Of a stretch of DNA of 64,000 bases, positions 1-9,415 are shown in pieces. The DNA comes from PNON01 sp964387025 (lineage in GTDB: Bacteria; Chloroflexota; Anaerolineae; Anaerolineales; Anaerolineaceae). A program made the position numbers and the translations under genes. Position 1 is the stretch's first letter. Every line of letters starts with the position of its first letter. The DNA lies in assembly GCA_964387025.1 (NCBI GenBank), contig CAYLUZ010000002.1, positions 186,001-250,000 of the forward strand. Direction: 5' to 3'. A model generated the notes under the pieces. The model was not told where the DNA came from and searched no databases. It saw only the letters and a program-made list of their open reading frames with translations.

Positions 1-885
1 CGCACCCGTTTGCAGGATAGCAAAGAATAAGCCAAAGATTAGTGTCAGGATTACGCCGCTGTTGGCAACCATCGCGATCATAATGCCATCCCAGGCATAA
101 TTGCCACCGATGTCTTTAATGAACCGGTGCGGACCGGACATGATCACTAATCCACCTGCCAGGCCAGCCAGCGCGCCGGTTAGCAGCATTACTGCCAGGT
201 AATTCTTCTTTACATTTACGCCGCCCAGCCGGCTAAACAGGCTGTTTTGGCCTGATATGCGCCACTCGTAACCGGATGTTGTCCTGTTCACAATGAACCA
301 AATGATGATAAAAGCCAGGACCATCACAACGACATTTGACCCAAAAGAACCCCATTCAGGCATCCAACCACTTTTGGCAATAAGTGGGGTCTGGGGGTGA
401 TTGGCATTTTTTTCAAAGAGCGGATAGCTAATGGCCCACAATGTGAAAGATTCTGCGATCATATTCAACATCAAAGTTGTGATGAACTCGCTCATATTGA
501 AGAAATGCTTGCAAAGGGCTGCTATCCCGGACCATAATGCTCCTCCCAACATCGCCAATAAAAGCAGCAGGGGGATCATTAATACCGGCGGCAGGTATAT
601 GTACAATCCGCCAACTGTCGCGAAGAGCGCACCCATCAAAAGCTGACCAGGCTGTCCAAGATTGATTGGCCCCGAGGCAAACGCAACCGTTGCCGAAAGT
701 CCGGTCAGGATCAGGGGAACTGATTTGTTTAATGTATATGCTATCTTGGAGGGAGAACCTAAAGAATAAGCAAACAACTGGTAGTAGGCTTCCAGAGGGT
801 TTTTGCCCTGGAATACCATGACCAGAGCACCTATAATAAATGCCAAAAGGATGCCGACCACATTGATGAGGATCTTACGCTTCAT
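1..885 (-). CDS. ABC transporter permease, BMP/ribose-nucleoside type (3' end outside window)
   Basis: This is an inner-membrane permease of the BPD_transp_2 family, which works with the RbsA-like ATPase and BMP lipoprotein upstream. The translation starts MKRKILINVVGILL and is almost entirely hydrophobic, with many Gly/Ala-rich membrane segments. It is open to base 1, so the C-terminus is missing. The ATG at 885-883 follows GGAGGGTAA and lies inside the last codons of the ATPase gene, an 11-base overlap that implies translational coupling. The substrate cannot be read from the permease. The company of BMP and ribokinase suggests a nucleoside or pentose. Confidence 0.88.
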   Translation of the reverse strand, partial: MKRKILINVVGILLAFIIGALVMVFQGKNPLEAYYQLFAYSLGSPSKIAYTLNKSVPLILTGLSATVAFASGPINLGQPGQLLMGALFATVGGLYIYLPPVLMIPLLLLLAMLGGALWSGIAALCKHFFNMSEFITTLMLNMIAESFTLWAISYPLFEKNANHPQTPLIAKSGWMPEWGSFGSNVVVMVLAFIIIWFIVNRTTSGYEWRISGQNSLFSRLGGVNVKKNYLAVMLLTGALAGLAGGLVIMSGPHRFIKDIGGNYAWDGIMIAMVANSGVILTLIFGLFFAILQTGA

Positions 886-2404
886 TGGCCTTACCCTCCA
901 ACATCAAATATCCAACTTCGGTAACATTGGTAGCTTCTGTAATAAGGTCTGCCACGATCTTGCCGCGATGCATCACGAGTATGCGGTCCGAAAGACGGAA
1001 CAATTCTTCCAGGTCTGCTGAAATCAGCAGCATACCCCGATTTTGAGCACGCATGGCAATGATCTTTTTATGTACATATTCGATCGACCCCACATCCAGA
1101 CCACGGGTGGGTTGATCCAGCAAGATGAACGGTGCTTCCAGCATCAACTCGCGGCCGAGGATGACTTTTTGCTGATTTCCGCCGGAAAGAGATTTAAAAG
1201 CCGCCTGGCCGGAGGTCATCTGTACATCGAACATTTCTCGAACTTCTCCAGTGAACTGCTCCGCCTGCCGGTAATTCAACACGCTGCCGCCAAAATTGGT
1301 GAAACGCCGGTTCAACCTGTGATGGGTCATGATGACATTCTCTGTGATTTTGGCTGGCACACACGCACCCATATTTGCCCGATCCTGTGTGACAAACGCG
1401 ATCCGCCTGCGCTTATCTAGAATCGGCAGGGAGGTGATATCCATACCCTGGGCCCTTATTACACCAGATTGCGGTTTCAGTATTCCCATGATCACATTCA
1501 CAAGCTCAAGCTGGCCATTCCCCTCCACGCCGGCTACTCCGACAATTTCTCCGGCTTTTACTTTCAAGCTGATATTTTGCAGGCGTGGTTTTTTATTGGA
1601 ATCGGTATAATTCAGATCGTTGATCTCAAAAAGTACATCGCCTGATGTATGCTCATCCCGGATGGATTCAAAGATCACCTCCCGACCCACCATCATCTGA
1701 GCCAGACCAGCTTTAGTGGCTTCCGCTGTTTCAATCGTCCCTACCTTGTGACCTTTACGTAAAACGGTGACCCTGTCTGATAGTTCAAGCACCTCGTCCA
1801 GGTGGTGGGAGATAAACATAATGGTATGTCCGTCATCGCGCAGGCGTTTCAATTCACCAAATAACTGCGGAACCTCCTGCGGGGTGAGCACCGATGTCGG
1901 TTCATCCATGATCAAAACTGAGACATTACGGAATAATAGCTTAAGTATTTCGACTTTCTGACGAGCAGCAACCGATAAATCAGCTACTTTGGCATCCGGA
2001 TCCAGGTTTAGATGAAACTCATCGATCTTGGCTTTCACCTGCGCCCGGGCTAATTTCATATTAAGGTGATCCAGTAATTTTACGGGTTCTTTTCCTAGAA
2101 CCACATTCTCCCAAATTGTGTACTCTGAGATCAATAAGATTTCCTGATGTACCATGCCTATTCCAGCCGCAATTGCTTCACCGGGATCATTGAACTTGAC
2201 TTTTTCGCCTTTAAGAATGATCTCGCCTCTATCCGCTGGCTGCATGCCATACAATATCTTCATCAGGGTGGATTTACCCGCCCCGTTCTCTCCCACGATG
2301 GCATGGATTTCGCCTTCCCGAAAAGTCAGGCTGACATCATCCAGTGCCACCAGGTTGGGGGGAAAGATCTTGAAAATGCCATTCATTTCGATGATATCGC
2401 CCAA
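875..2404 (-). CDS. ABC transporter ATP-binding protein, RbsA/YufO-like, two NBDs
   Basis: This 509-residue protein holds two fused nucleotide-binding domains, as in sugar and nucleoside importers of the RbsA/YufO type. The N-terminal domain has Walker A GENGAGKS (about residues 38-45) and Walker B VLIMDEPTS. The C-terminal domain has a good signature (LSGGNQQK) but a degenerate Walker A (GVEGNGQ, no Lys) and LLDQPT in place of LLDEPT. This asymmetry is usual in the family, where only one site hydrolyses ATP efficiently. The gene sits between the BMP lipoprotein and the permease on the same strand, and a hairpin in the preceding gap may set its level below that of the binding protein. Confidence 0.93.
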   Translation of the reverse strand: MGDIIEMNGIFKIFPPNLVALDDVSLTFREGEIHAIVGENGAGKSTLMKILYGMQPADRGEIILKGEKVKFNDPGEAIAAGIGMVHQEILLISEYTIWENVVLGKEPVKLLDHLNMKLARAQVKAKIDEFHLNLDPDAKVADLSVAARQKVEILKLLFRNVSVLIMDEPTSVLTPQEVPQLFGELKRLRDDGHTIMFISHHLDEVLELSDRVTVLRKGHKVGTIETAEATKAGLAQMMVGREVIFESIRDEHTSGDVLFEINDLNYTDSNKKPRLQNISLKVKAGEIVGVAGVEGNGQLELVNVIMGILKPQSGVIRAQGMDITSLPILDKRRRIAFVTQDRANMGACVPAKITENVIMTHHRLNRRFTNFGGSVLNYRQAEQFTGEVREMFDVQMTSGQAAFKSLSGGNQQKVILGRELMLEAPFILLDQPTRGLDVGSIEYVHKKIIAMRAQNRGMLLISADLEELFRLSDRILVMHRGKIVADLITEATNVTEVGYLMLEGKANEA

Positions 2405-2427
2405 CGATACCTACCTTTCAATGGGTT

Positions 2428-2453
2428 GGGATGCCGGATTCCTCCGGCATCCC
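2428..2453 (-). promoter_or_regulatory. Intercistronic hairpin between BMP lipoprotein and ATPase genes
   Basis: An 11-bp perfect inverted repeat (GGGATGCCGGA at 2428-2438, complement at 2443-2453) with a 4-base loop. No T-run follows on the minus strand, so it looks less like a terminator than like an mRNA-stabilising or partial-attenuation element. Such elements are common between binding-protein and ATPase genes. Confidence 0.6.
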
Positions 2454-2465
2454 AGGCAAACCGTT

Positions 2466-3539
2466 CTATTGCTGTGGAACGTAAATTTCGACTTTCATCT
2501 CACCACTGATGATCTTCTGGCGAATCTCGTTGACTTTGTCAATGATGGTCTGAGGTACGATACCACCATTGTCTTCAAAGACCACATCAATACTACCGGA
2601 TGCCAGACCAGCATTGATTACCTGGCCGGGAACATACGTTCCGTCCTTAATAGTCTTGAAAACGGTGATAATGGATTTTCCAATGTCCTTGATATCTGAG
2701 CAGGTCACAAATCCGGGGGCAAGAGCATTCTGATTCGTATCCACACCGATGGAATACAGGCCGCGTTCCTCCGATGCTTGAAGCACACCCAAACCTGCAC
2801 CGGCAGCGATCTGGAAGACGATATCAGCGCCCATATCATAGAGTTGCAAAGTAGCCTGTTTGCCTTTGGCGGTATCGACCCAGTCGCCCAGGTACTTGCG
2901 TTCCATGACAATGGTGGGATCCACAGACTTGGCACCATTTTCGTATGCAAACATAAAGGCATCAATGACCGGGTCCATGTCACCACCTACTGAGCCGATG
3001 ATCTTTTCAGCATTAATATTGGGGATCGTGGTATCGATAGTCATCATACCCGCAACAACTCCAGCCAGGTAAGCACTTTCCTCTTCGATATAATCCACAG
3101 AAGTGATGGTATTCTTGCTGTTTTGAACCGTGGTATCCAGGTTGACGAAGATCTTATTCGGATTTTTATCAGCATACTCTTTAAGCAAATCTTCGTAGCC
3201 GTAGGAGATTACAAAGATCACATCCGCATAATTGACAGCGGCTTCGAGACCCGGTTCGTATTGCGCAGCATCGTAACCATCTTCAATAGTGCGTGTTTCG
3301 AGGCCGTAATCTGCTTTTATGGTATCCATTCCTTTTTGGCCGGAATCATAGAAAGCATTATCACCTAATGCGCCATTGATGAGATAGACGACTTTGGTTG
3401 TATCAATAGCTGGAGCAGCAGGTGCAGCAGGTTCAGCAGGAGCGACTGGGGCAGCCGGGGTGGCTGGTTTTGGCGCACAGCCAGCGAAAACAAATGTTAG
3501 GATGGTCAAAACTGAGATTAACATGAAAAGCTTTTTCAT
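2466..3539 (-). CDS. BMP-family substrate-binding lipoprotein
   Basis: This is the extracytoplasmic binding protein of the ABC importer encoded downstream (Bmp/PnrA family, PF02608 type). Of 357 residues, the first 20 are a lipoprotein signal with lipobox FAG-C21, followed by a Pro/Ala-rich linker to about residue 45. The mature part has the periplasmic-binding fold pattern, including VVYLINGALGDNAFYDSG and SVGGDMDPVIDAF. The family mostly binds purine nucleosides, with some sugar binders. The start is supported by a GAGGAG ribosome site. It is separated by about 80 bases from the ribokinase gene, so a second promoter is possible there but none is clear. Confidence 0.92.
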   Translation of the reverse strand: MKKLFMLISVLTILTFVFAGCAPKPATPAAPVAPAEPAAPAAPAIDTTKVVYLINGALGDNAFYDSGQKGMDTIKADYGLETRTIEDGYDAAQYEPGLEAAVNYADVIFVISYGYEDLLKEYADKNPNKIFVNLDTTVQNSKNTITSVDYIEEESAYLAGVVAGMMTIDTTIPNINAEKIIGSVGGDMDPVIDAFMFAYENGAKSVDPTIVMERKYLGDWVDTAKGKQATLQLYDMGADIVFQIAAGAGLGVLQASEERGLYSIGVDTNQNALAPGFVTCSDIKDIGKSIITVFKTIKDGTYVPGQVINAGLASGSIDVVFEDNGGIVPQTIIDKVNEIRQKIISGEMKVEIYVPQQ

Positions 3540-3620
3540 TAATTTTCTCCTCTATTTATGTATGTTTAATTTGAATTTCTGATAAAACGGGCATAATCTC
3601 GTTTACCACCTCCTTCATCT

Positions 3621-4562
3621 TTAGAAATACTCAGTTAGTTGATGATGGGCTCGAAGAAAATTTTCGACTTCATCCCTGGTCGGAATCGATGTCTGTGCTC
3701 CCAGTCTTGTGACAGCAATCGCAGAGGCCGCACAGGCATATTCCAACGCATCGGTTGATGACTTACATTCAGTTATCGATGCGGCATAACCACCCACAAA
3801 AGTATCACCTGCTGCCGTGGTATCGACAACAGGGACTTTGTAACCAGTATGATAAATAAATCCTTTATTATCCAGTAAAATCGCACCATTTTCCCCGAGC
3901 GTAATGATCACTGTTTTTATACCTGTTTGCAATATTTTCCGGGCCGATTCTTTCGCAGAATCCAAACCGTTGATCGGATTTCCTGTTAAAGCAGCAGCCT
4001 CTGACTCATTTACCACAAGGGTATCCAATGCAGCCAGAATATCCATTGGGATGGGATACACGGGAGCTGGATTAAGAAGGACGGGGATATCCAACAGATG
4101 GCATTTTTTGATGATGGAATGAACAGTAGTTAATGGAATTTCATGCTGCAATATGACCAAATCCGATCTTGCGATCAGACCCCATTTTTGCTCAACCAGG
4201 TCATAAGTAACCTTTTCGTTGGCACCAGGGATGATTATGATCCGATTCTCACCACCCTCTTCAACAATGATCGTTGCGGTGCCAGTGGATATGCCCTTCA
4301 TTCTGTATATGTCTTTCACATCTATGTTTGCATTTTGTAGAGATTCCAATATTACTTCGCTGAATGCGTCATCTCCGACACATCCGATCATGTGGGTATT
4401 TGCTCCGGATCGACTGGCTGCTACTGCCTGATTAGCGCCTTTACCTCCGGGAATCAAATGAAACTCGCTACCTGCCAGCGTTTCACCGGCTTGCGGGAGA
4501 CGGGTTGTTTGCACGACCAGATCCATATTCAAACTGCCAATAACGAAAATTTCAGCACTCAT
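3621..4562 (-). CDS. rbsK: Ribokinase / PfkB-family sugar or nucleoside kinase
   Basis: A PfkB-family kinase of 313 residues that phosphorylates ribose, or possibly a nucleoside, after uptake. The N-terminal family signature GGKGANQAVAASRSGA and the C-terminal anion-hole and catalytic motif TTAAGDTFVGG (base Asp about residue 253) are both present. The ATG overlaps the LacI stop codon (ATGA), so the two are translationally coupled. The genes downstream are an ABC importer, so the kinase probably traps the imported substrate. Ribokinase is the closest match by overall pattern, but nucleoside kinases of the same family cannot be excluded given the BMP partner. Confidence 0.88.
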   Translation of the reverse strand: MSAEIFVIGSLNMDLVVQTTRLPQAGETLAGSEFHLIPGGKGANQAVAASRSGANTHMIGCVGDDAFSEVILESLQNANIDVKDIYRMKGISTGTATIIVEEGGENRIIIIPGANEKVTYDLVEQKWGLIARSDLVILQHEIPLTTVHSIIKKCHLLDIPVLLNPAPVYPIPMDILAALDTLVVNESEAAALTGNPINGLDSAKESARKILQTGIKTVIITLGENGAILLDNKGFIYHTGYKVPVVDTTAAGDTFVGGYAASITECKSSTDALEYACAASAIAVTRLGAQTSIPTRDEVENFLRAHHQLTEYF

Positions 4563-5557
4563 AGGATGCTCCGCGTAGATTGACGTTTGACCAGGATGTT
4601 TGGAAGAATGGTTCTGCGAGGAGGAATGTTGGGCTGTTCAATCCGTTCCAACAAGAATTGAATGGCTGTTTCAGCTAATTTTTCAATTGGTTGGGCAACC
4701 GTTGTAAGGGTAGGTTGAATATACGAGGCGATTTCAATATCGTCATGGCCGATTAACGAAATATCTTCTGGTACAGACAAACCAGCTTCCCGGATAGCTC
4801 TTAATGCTCCAATCGCCATCAGATCATTGCAGGCAAATATCCCTGTTGGATGCGCGTTCAGGAGTAATTGTCGAGTACCTGAATATCCAGATCCTGAATG
4901 AAAATCACCAATCACTTCCAATTCCGGGTCCACATTGATTCCTGCTTCGGTTAGAGCTTTTTTATATCCTGTCACCCTTTGTGCGCTGGGATTTACATTT
5001 GATGGCCCACGGATAATCCCTATTCTTTTATGACCGTTTTTCAATAAGTAACGAGTCGCAAGGTAGCCGCTCAAATGATTGTCGGTGATCACGGCATCCA
5101 CATCCAAATGATCCAGTATCCGGTCGACCACAACTACAGGAAATTGACGGCTTACTAATTCCAATAGAGACTGTTTATCATCACCTGCCGCCATAAAAAT
5201 AATACCATCCACCTGCTTGTTAAGAAGGACGTCGGTATATCGGCGTTCTTTTTCCAGATCGCCATTCGTATTGCATAAAATCAAAGAATAGGATTGTTGA
5301 AAAGCTGCTTCTTCCAGGTAACGAGCACTTTCAGCGAAAAAAGGGTTGGCAGAGTCGGGCAGGATCAACCCAATTGTCTTGGTTTCTCCTCGACGCAGCG
5401 ACCTGGCAAGAATGTTGGGACGGTAATTCAAGTCTTGCATAGCCTGGCGAACTCTTAACTCTGTCTCAGGGGCAACAAAACGGGTCTTATTCACCACATG
5501 TGAGACCGTGGTAACTGAAACACCTGCTTTTTCTGCAACACCGCGAATGTTGGACAT
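4559..5557 (-). CDS. LacI-family transcriptional repressor
   Basis: A 332-residue LacI/GalR regulator. The helix-turn-helix is at residues 4-23 (IRGVAEKAGVSVTTVSHVVN) and the hinge helix with RPNILARSLR follows. The rest is a periplasmic-binding-like sensor domain. It is the first gene of the uptake operon, and a strong LacI-type palindrome lies 28 bases upstream of its start, so autoregulation and control of all five genes is the simplest reading. The inducer is probably the transported sugar or nucleoside or its phosphate. Confidence 0.93.
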   Translation of the reverse strand: MSNIRGVAEKAGVSVTTVSHVVNKTRFVAPETELRVRQAMQDLNYRPNILARSLRRGETKTIGLILPDSANPFFAESARYLEEAAFQQSYSLILCNTNGDLEKERRYTDVLLNKQVDGIIFMAAGDDKQSLLELVSRQFPVVVVDRILDHLDVDAVITDNHLSGYLATRYLLKNGHKRIGIIRGPSNVNPSAQRVTGYKKALTEAGINVDPELEVIGDFHSGSGYSGTRQLLLNAHPTGIFACNDLMAIGALRAIREAGLSVPEDISLIGHDDIEIASYIQPTLTTVAQPIEKLAETAIQFLLERIEQPNIPPRRTILPNILVKRQSTRSIL

Positions 5558-5584
5558 GAATTTTCCTGTATTGCCGGAAAGTAG

Positions 5585-5608
5585 GAAAACGATTGCGCAA
5601 ACGTTTTC
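5585..5608. promoter_or_regulatory. LacI-family operator
   Basis: A 24-base palindrome with one mismatch: GAAAACGATTGC facing GCAAACGTTTTC about a central GC. The half-sites with a CG-containing core match the LacI/GalR operator pattern. It lies between the divergent lacI-type gene and the lytic transglycosylase gene, close to the repressor start, as expected for autorepression of the uptake operon. Confidence 0.8.
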
Positions 5609-5745
5609 GTATCCATATTAGCACTTACAGGATTGTGAGTCAATACCTAATTTTTGGATATTTTTGTGGTTCGCCCATAAAGCTGTATATAAAGAAAACA
5701 TTTATACTCATTGACACAACCACAACAATCCAGTATAAAACTTTT

Positions 5746-8166
5746 ATGAGACACAAACTAAGCTTGATATTTGTTCTTCTCTGTGTTCTGATGATCACCG
5801 CGTGTAGTTATAATATTCCAGGGTCATTGTTTGCGACAAAAACCCCGCTACCCAGCGCAACGCCAACAGCTACCTTAACCCCAACAAATACACCACTTCC
5901 AACGGCTACTCCTACGTCTCTTCCAGCAACCCGTATATTATCCGGAGATCAAGCATACAAAGATGGAGATTACGATTCAGCACTTTCCGCCTATCAACTG
6001 GCATCTGATATAACCAGTGATCCCGATATCAAAGCTGCAGCATTAACGAAAATAGGACGAATTTACTACCAACAGAAGCAAGTGCAGAAGGCTCTGGATA
6101 CCCTGCGTCAGGTTACTGAGAATTACAGCTCACCAGATTCACTTTCGATGGCTTATGTTTACCTGGCAGAAATTTACACATTTCTACAGCGCCCTGCTGA
6201 ATCGGCCGCAGCATATCAATCATATCTGGATCTTAAACCCGGAATTCTGGATAGTTACTTTCTCGAAAAAAAGGGAGATGTCTTAACCAACAATAGTCAA
6301 TTCGCTGAAGCGAATATCGCCTATGAAGCTGCCATTCAAAACAGCCCTGTCTCTCCTACTACCAACCTTGACCTGAAAATAAGCAGCAACCTGGTCAGCC
6401 TGGGTGATGTCGATACAGCCATTCAGCGTTATATCTTTATCCAAAACTCCACTTCAAATGAATATGTCAAAGCCCAAACAGAATTTTTGATCGGACAGAT
6501 CTACCTTAATAAAGGGGACGCTGCCACAGCCTATGAGCACTTTCAAAACAATGTGAATAATTATCCGCGTTCTTTTGATTCATATTCAGCACTTGCAGCC
6601 CTGGTGAACGCAGGAGAAACTGTTAATAACCTCAATCGTGGTATTGTGGATTACTTTGCCGGGCAATATGAAGTCTCAATAAAAGCTCTGGATGAATACG
6701 AAGCTGAATTCAGTATCCATGATGGAACGGGCCATTATTACAAAGCACTCGCCTATACTGCCCTGCAGGATTATCCAAATGCCCAGATTGAATGGAACAA
6801 ACTGATTGATGATCATCCAGGTGATCGTTTCTGGTCAACAGCTTTTGATGAGAAATCGTACACTCTCTGGTTATACCAGGATAGATATGAAGAAGCTGCG
6901 CAAACATTGCTTGATTTTGTTGCACAGGCTCCTCAAGATCCCCAGGCATCAGGATTCCTCTTCGAAGCCGGACGGATCTATGAGCGCGCCAATCTGCTTG
7001 ACCTGGCTGCCACAACCTGGGAACGCCTGGCAACTGAATACCCGTCTGCGGAGCAGTCTTATTCAGGTATATACCTTTCGGGTATTACTCACTTCAGGCA
7101 ACAGAATTATGAAGCCGCTTTGAGTTCTTTCCAACGGGCGCTGTTATTAGCCTCGAACCCTCTGGATACATCTTCTGCATATCTTTGGCTTGGAAAAACA
7201 CAACTTGTAATGAACGACCCAGCCTCTGCGCAAACCTCCTGGCAGCAAGCAGTTCAAAAAGATCCAACCGGTTATTATAGCGAACGTGCCCGCGATCTAC
7301 TCATCAATCGGGCACCATTCACAGCCTGTCCGGTGTTTGACTTGGCCGTCGATCTTGAATCAGAGAAAAATGAAGCCATTAAATGGGTGCGCAAAATGTT
7401 TAATCTGGCAGATGATGTGGACCTGGTAAATCTAAATAGCCTGACCCAGGATCCCCGCTTCATTCGTGGAAATGAATACTGGCGGTTGGGGATGTATGAA
7501 GAAGGCCGGGCAGAGTTTGAGGAGTTGCGCCTTTCAAGAGAACTGGATGTCGTCGATACTTTCCGGCTAACAAAATTTTTCCTGGACATTGGTTTATACC
7601 GTTCAGCTGTCTTTTCCGCCCGGCAAGTACTCACTTTGGCAGGGTTGGATGATACAACCACATTCAATGCTCCCCTCTATTTCAACCATGTCCGCTTCGG
7701 GGCATATTATCGTGAGATGGTGATGCAGTCTGCTCAGGAAGAAGGTTTGGATCCCCTCATGCTATTAAGCCTGATCCGTCAGGAAAGTCTCTTTGAAGGA
7801 TTCATTCAATCTTCAGCTGGTGCTAAAGGACTGATGCAGATAATGCCAGAGACCGCCAGCCAAACATCGGCAAATATGGGTTGGCCGGAAGTGTATTCTG
7901 ACAGTGACATTTATCGTCCATTTGTTAATATTCGTTTGGGAAGTCACTACCTAAGGCAACAGATTGACTTTTTGAGTGGGGATATGTATGCAGCACTGGC
8001 AGGTTACAACGCAGGACCTGGCAATGCTCAAATATGGCGTGATCTCTCAACTGGCGATCCGGATCTGTTCCTGGAAATTGTCCGCTACAAAGAAACCCGA
8101 CAGTATATTCGCAGTATTGTTGAACTATATAACATCTACCGCATGTTCTACTGCCGGGTTCAATAA
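5746..8166 (+). CDS. Lipoprotein lytic transglycosylase with TPR repeats
   Basis: A membrane-anchored peptidoglycan lytic transglycosylase of the Slt70 kind, cleaving the MurNAc-GlcNAc bond. The ATG at 5746 gives a lipoprotein signal with Cys20 (MITAC), then a TPT-rich linker, then many tetratricopeptide-like helical repeats over about residues 65-560. The SLT domain is near the C-terminus: RQES with catalytic Glu680, then SSAGAKGLMQIMPETA and AGYNAGPGN. An upstream TTG in frame at 5593 lies inside the LacI operator and would destroy the signal peptide, so it is not the start. The gene is divergent from the LacI operon and converges with the E2 gene, only 4 bases apart. Confidence 0.92.
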   Translation: MRHKLSLIFVLLCVLMITACSYNIPGSLFATKTPLPSATPTATLTPTNTPLPTATPTSLPATRILSGDQAYKDGDYDSALSAYQLASDITSDPDIKAAALTKIGRIYYQQKQVQKALDTLRQVTENYSSPDSLSMAYVYLAEIYTFLQRPAESAAAYQSYLDLKPGILDSYFLEKKGDVLTNNSQFAEANIAYEAAIQNSPVSPTTNLDLKISSNLVSLGDVDTAIQRYIFIQNSTSNEYVKAQTEFLIGQIYLNKGDAATAYEHFQNNVNNYPRSFDSYSALAALVNAGETVNNLNRGIVDYFAGQYEVSIKALDEYEAEFSIHDGTGHYYKALAYTALQDYPNAQIEWNKLIDDHPGDRFWSTAFDEKSYTLWLYQDRYEEAAQTLLDFVAQAPQDPQASGFLFEAGRIYERANLLDLAATTWERLATEYPSAEQSYSGIYLSGITHFRQQNYEAALSSFQRALLLASNPLDTSSAYLWLGKTQLVMNDPASAQTSWQQAVQKDPTGYYSERARDLLINRAPFTACPVFDLAVDLESEKNEAIKWVRKMFNLADDVDLVNLNSLTQDPRFIRGNEYWRLGMYEEGRAEFEELRLSRELDVVDTFRLTKFFLDIGLYRSAVFSARQVLTLAGLDDTTTFNAPLYFNHVRFGAYYREMVMQSAQEEGLDPLMLLSLIRQESLFEGFIQSSAGAKGLMQIMPETASQTSANMGWPEVYSDSDIYRPFVNIRLGSHYLRQQIDFLSGDMYAALAGYNAGPGNAQIWRDLSTGDPDLFLEIVRYKETRQYIRSIVELYNIYRMFYCRVQ

Positions 8167-8170
8167 ATTC

Positions 8171-9415
8171 TTAGCTTACCAGCATTTGAACCGGTTTTTC
8201 GATCACCTGTTTTATGGCTTGCATAAATTTCGCAGCTTCCACACCATCAGTTACACGGTGATCAGCCGAGATAGTAATCTTCATCCTTTTTCCTGAAGAC
8301 ACAACACCATCTTTCATGACAACTGCATCACGGGTAGAAGCAACTGCCAGGATGGCGGACTCAGGTGGGTTAATAATTGCTGCAAAATTTTCAACATCGA
8401 ACATGCCCAGGTTGGAAATAGAGAAAGTGGACCCTTCAATATCCTCTGTTTTTACCTTACCGCTTCTTACACGGACCGCCATTTCTTTCACTTCATTATT
8501 GATCTCGCGTAGATCTTTTATGTCAGCATCCCTGACAACAATTGTTAACAAACCACCGTCCACTGATACAGCTACACCGATATGAATATGCCCATGTTGG
8601 ATGATCTCGTTACTTGATATGGTTGAATTTATATTTGGGAACTGGCGAAGAGCCATACCAACTGCCTTGATAATGAAATCATTCAATGAAATTTTCTGAT
8701 CATCTGGCAATAAGGAATTTAACTGGCTGCGAAGATCGAGTAACCTCTCAACATCAATATCAGTGGTCAGGTAAAAATGCGGTACTGTTTGTTTTGAATC
8801 AAGCATCCGCCTTCCAATAGCAGAACGAAGTTTGCTGATCGGAATCCGCTTATCCTCCGGTATCGTACCTTGACGGGAGATTTTTTTGAAAGAGAATGAT
8901 GAACTAGTATTATTACTCTCAGATTTCGATGTCGATTTTATTGCGAGTTCTACATCTTTCCGAACGATCCTCCCGGAAGGTCCGGTACCAATCACAGTAG
9001 AGAGATCGATGTTCTGTTCTTTGGCTAAATGGCGCGCAAGTGGGGAAGCTGCGACGGATCCTGATGATGACGGAATTATGCTTGGTAAAGGAACCACTGA
9101 CTCTTTTTCAGCTTTTGTTTCTGGAGTCTCTTCAGTTCCTTTAGCTTTTATTTTTGTGGATTCCTCCACTTTTTCACCAGCGGCACCAATTATGGCAATA
9201 GGCGAACCAATTGGAACGCTTGTTCCTTCCTCCACAACCAGCTGCAAAACCACCCCACTATAAGGTGCCTCGACTTCAACAGTCGCTTTGTCTGTCTCAA
9301 TCTCCGCCAGGATCTGGCCTTTTTCAACCGGGTCATTAACTTTTTTCAGCCAACGAACCAGGTTACCCTCAGCCATATCAAAACCAAGTTTAGGCATGGA
9401 TACTGTGTCAGCCAT
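8171..9415 (-). CDS. pdhC: 2-oxoacid dehydrogenase E2 (dihydrolipoamide acyltransferase)
   Basis: E2 core of a pyruvate or branched-chain 2-oxoacid dehydrogenase complex. Its order is one lipoyl domain (residues 2-75, lipoylated Lys43 in ETDKATVEV), an Ala/Glu/Ser linker, a peripheral-subunit-binding domain (SPLARHLAKE to GRIVRKDVE), and a catalytic domain with His386 and Asp390 in DHRVTDG. Its ATG shares a base with the E1-beta stop (TAATG), so the two are coupled. No E3 gene lies in the window, so lipoamide dehydrogenase must come from elsewhere. The single lipoyl domain and E1-alpha/beta partners are typical of Gram-positive-type complexes. Confidence 0.94.
   Translation of the reverse strand: MADTVSMPKLGFDMAEGNLVRWLKKVNDPVEKGQILAEIETDKATVEVEAPYSGVVLQLVVEEGTSVPIGSPIAIIGAAGEKVEESTKIKAKGTEETPETKAEKESVVPLPSIIPSSSGSVAASPLARHLAKEQNIDLSTVIGTGPSGRIVRKDVELAIKSTSKSESNNTSSSFSFKKISRQGTIPEDKRIPISKLRSAIGRRMLDSKQTVPHFYLTTDIDVERLLDLRSQLNSLLPDDQKISLNDFIIKAVGMALRQFPNINSTISSNEIIQHGHIHIGVAVSVDGGLLTIVVRDADIKDLREINNEVKEMAVRVRSGKVKTEDIEGSTFSISNLGMFDVENFAAIINPPESAILAVASTRDAVVMKDGVVSSGKRMKITISADHRVTDGVEAAKFMQAIKQVIEKPVQMLVS

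Noticed and set aside
5593..5745. N-terminal extension of the lytic transglycosylase from a TTG at 5593
   Set aside because: It lies inside the LacI operator and would place about 50 residues ahead of a clear lipoprotein signal peptide.
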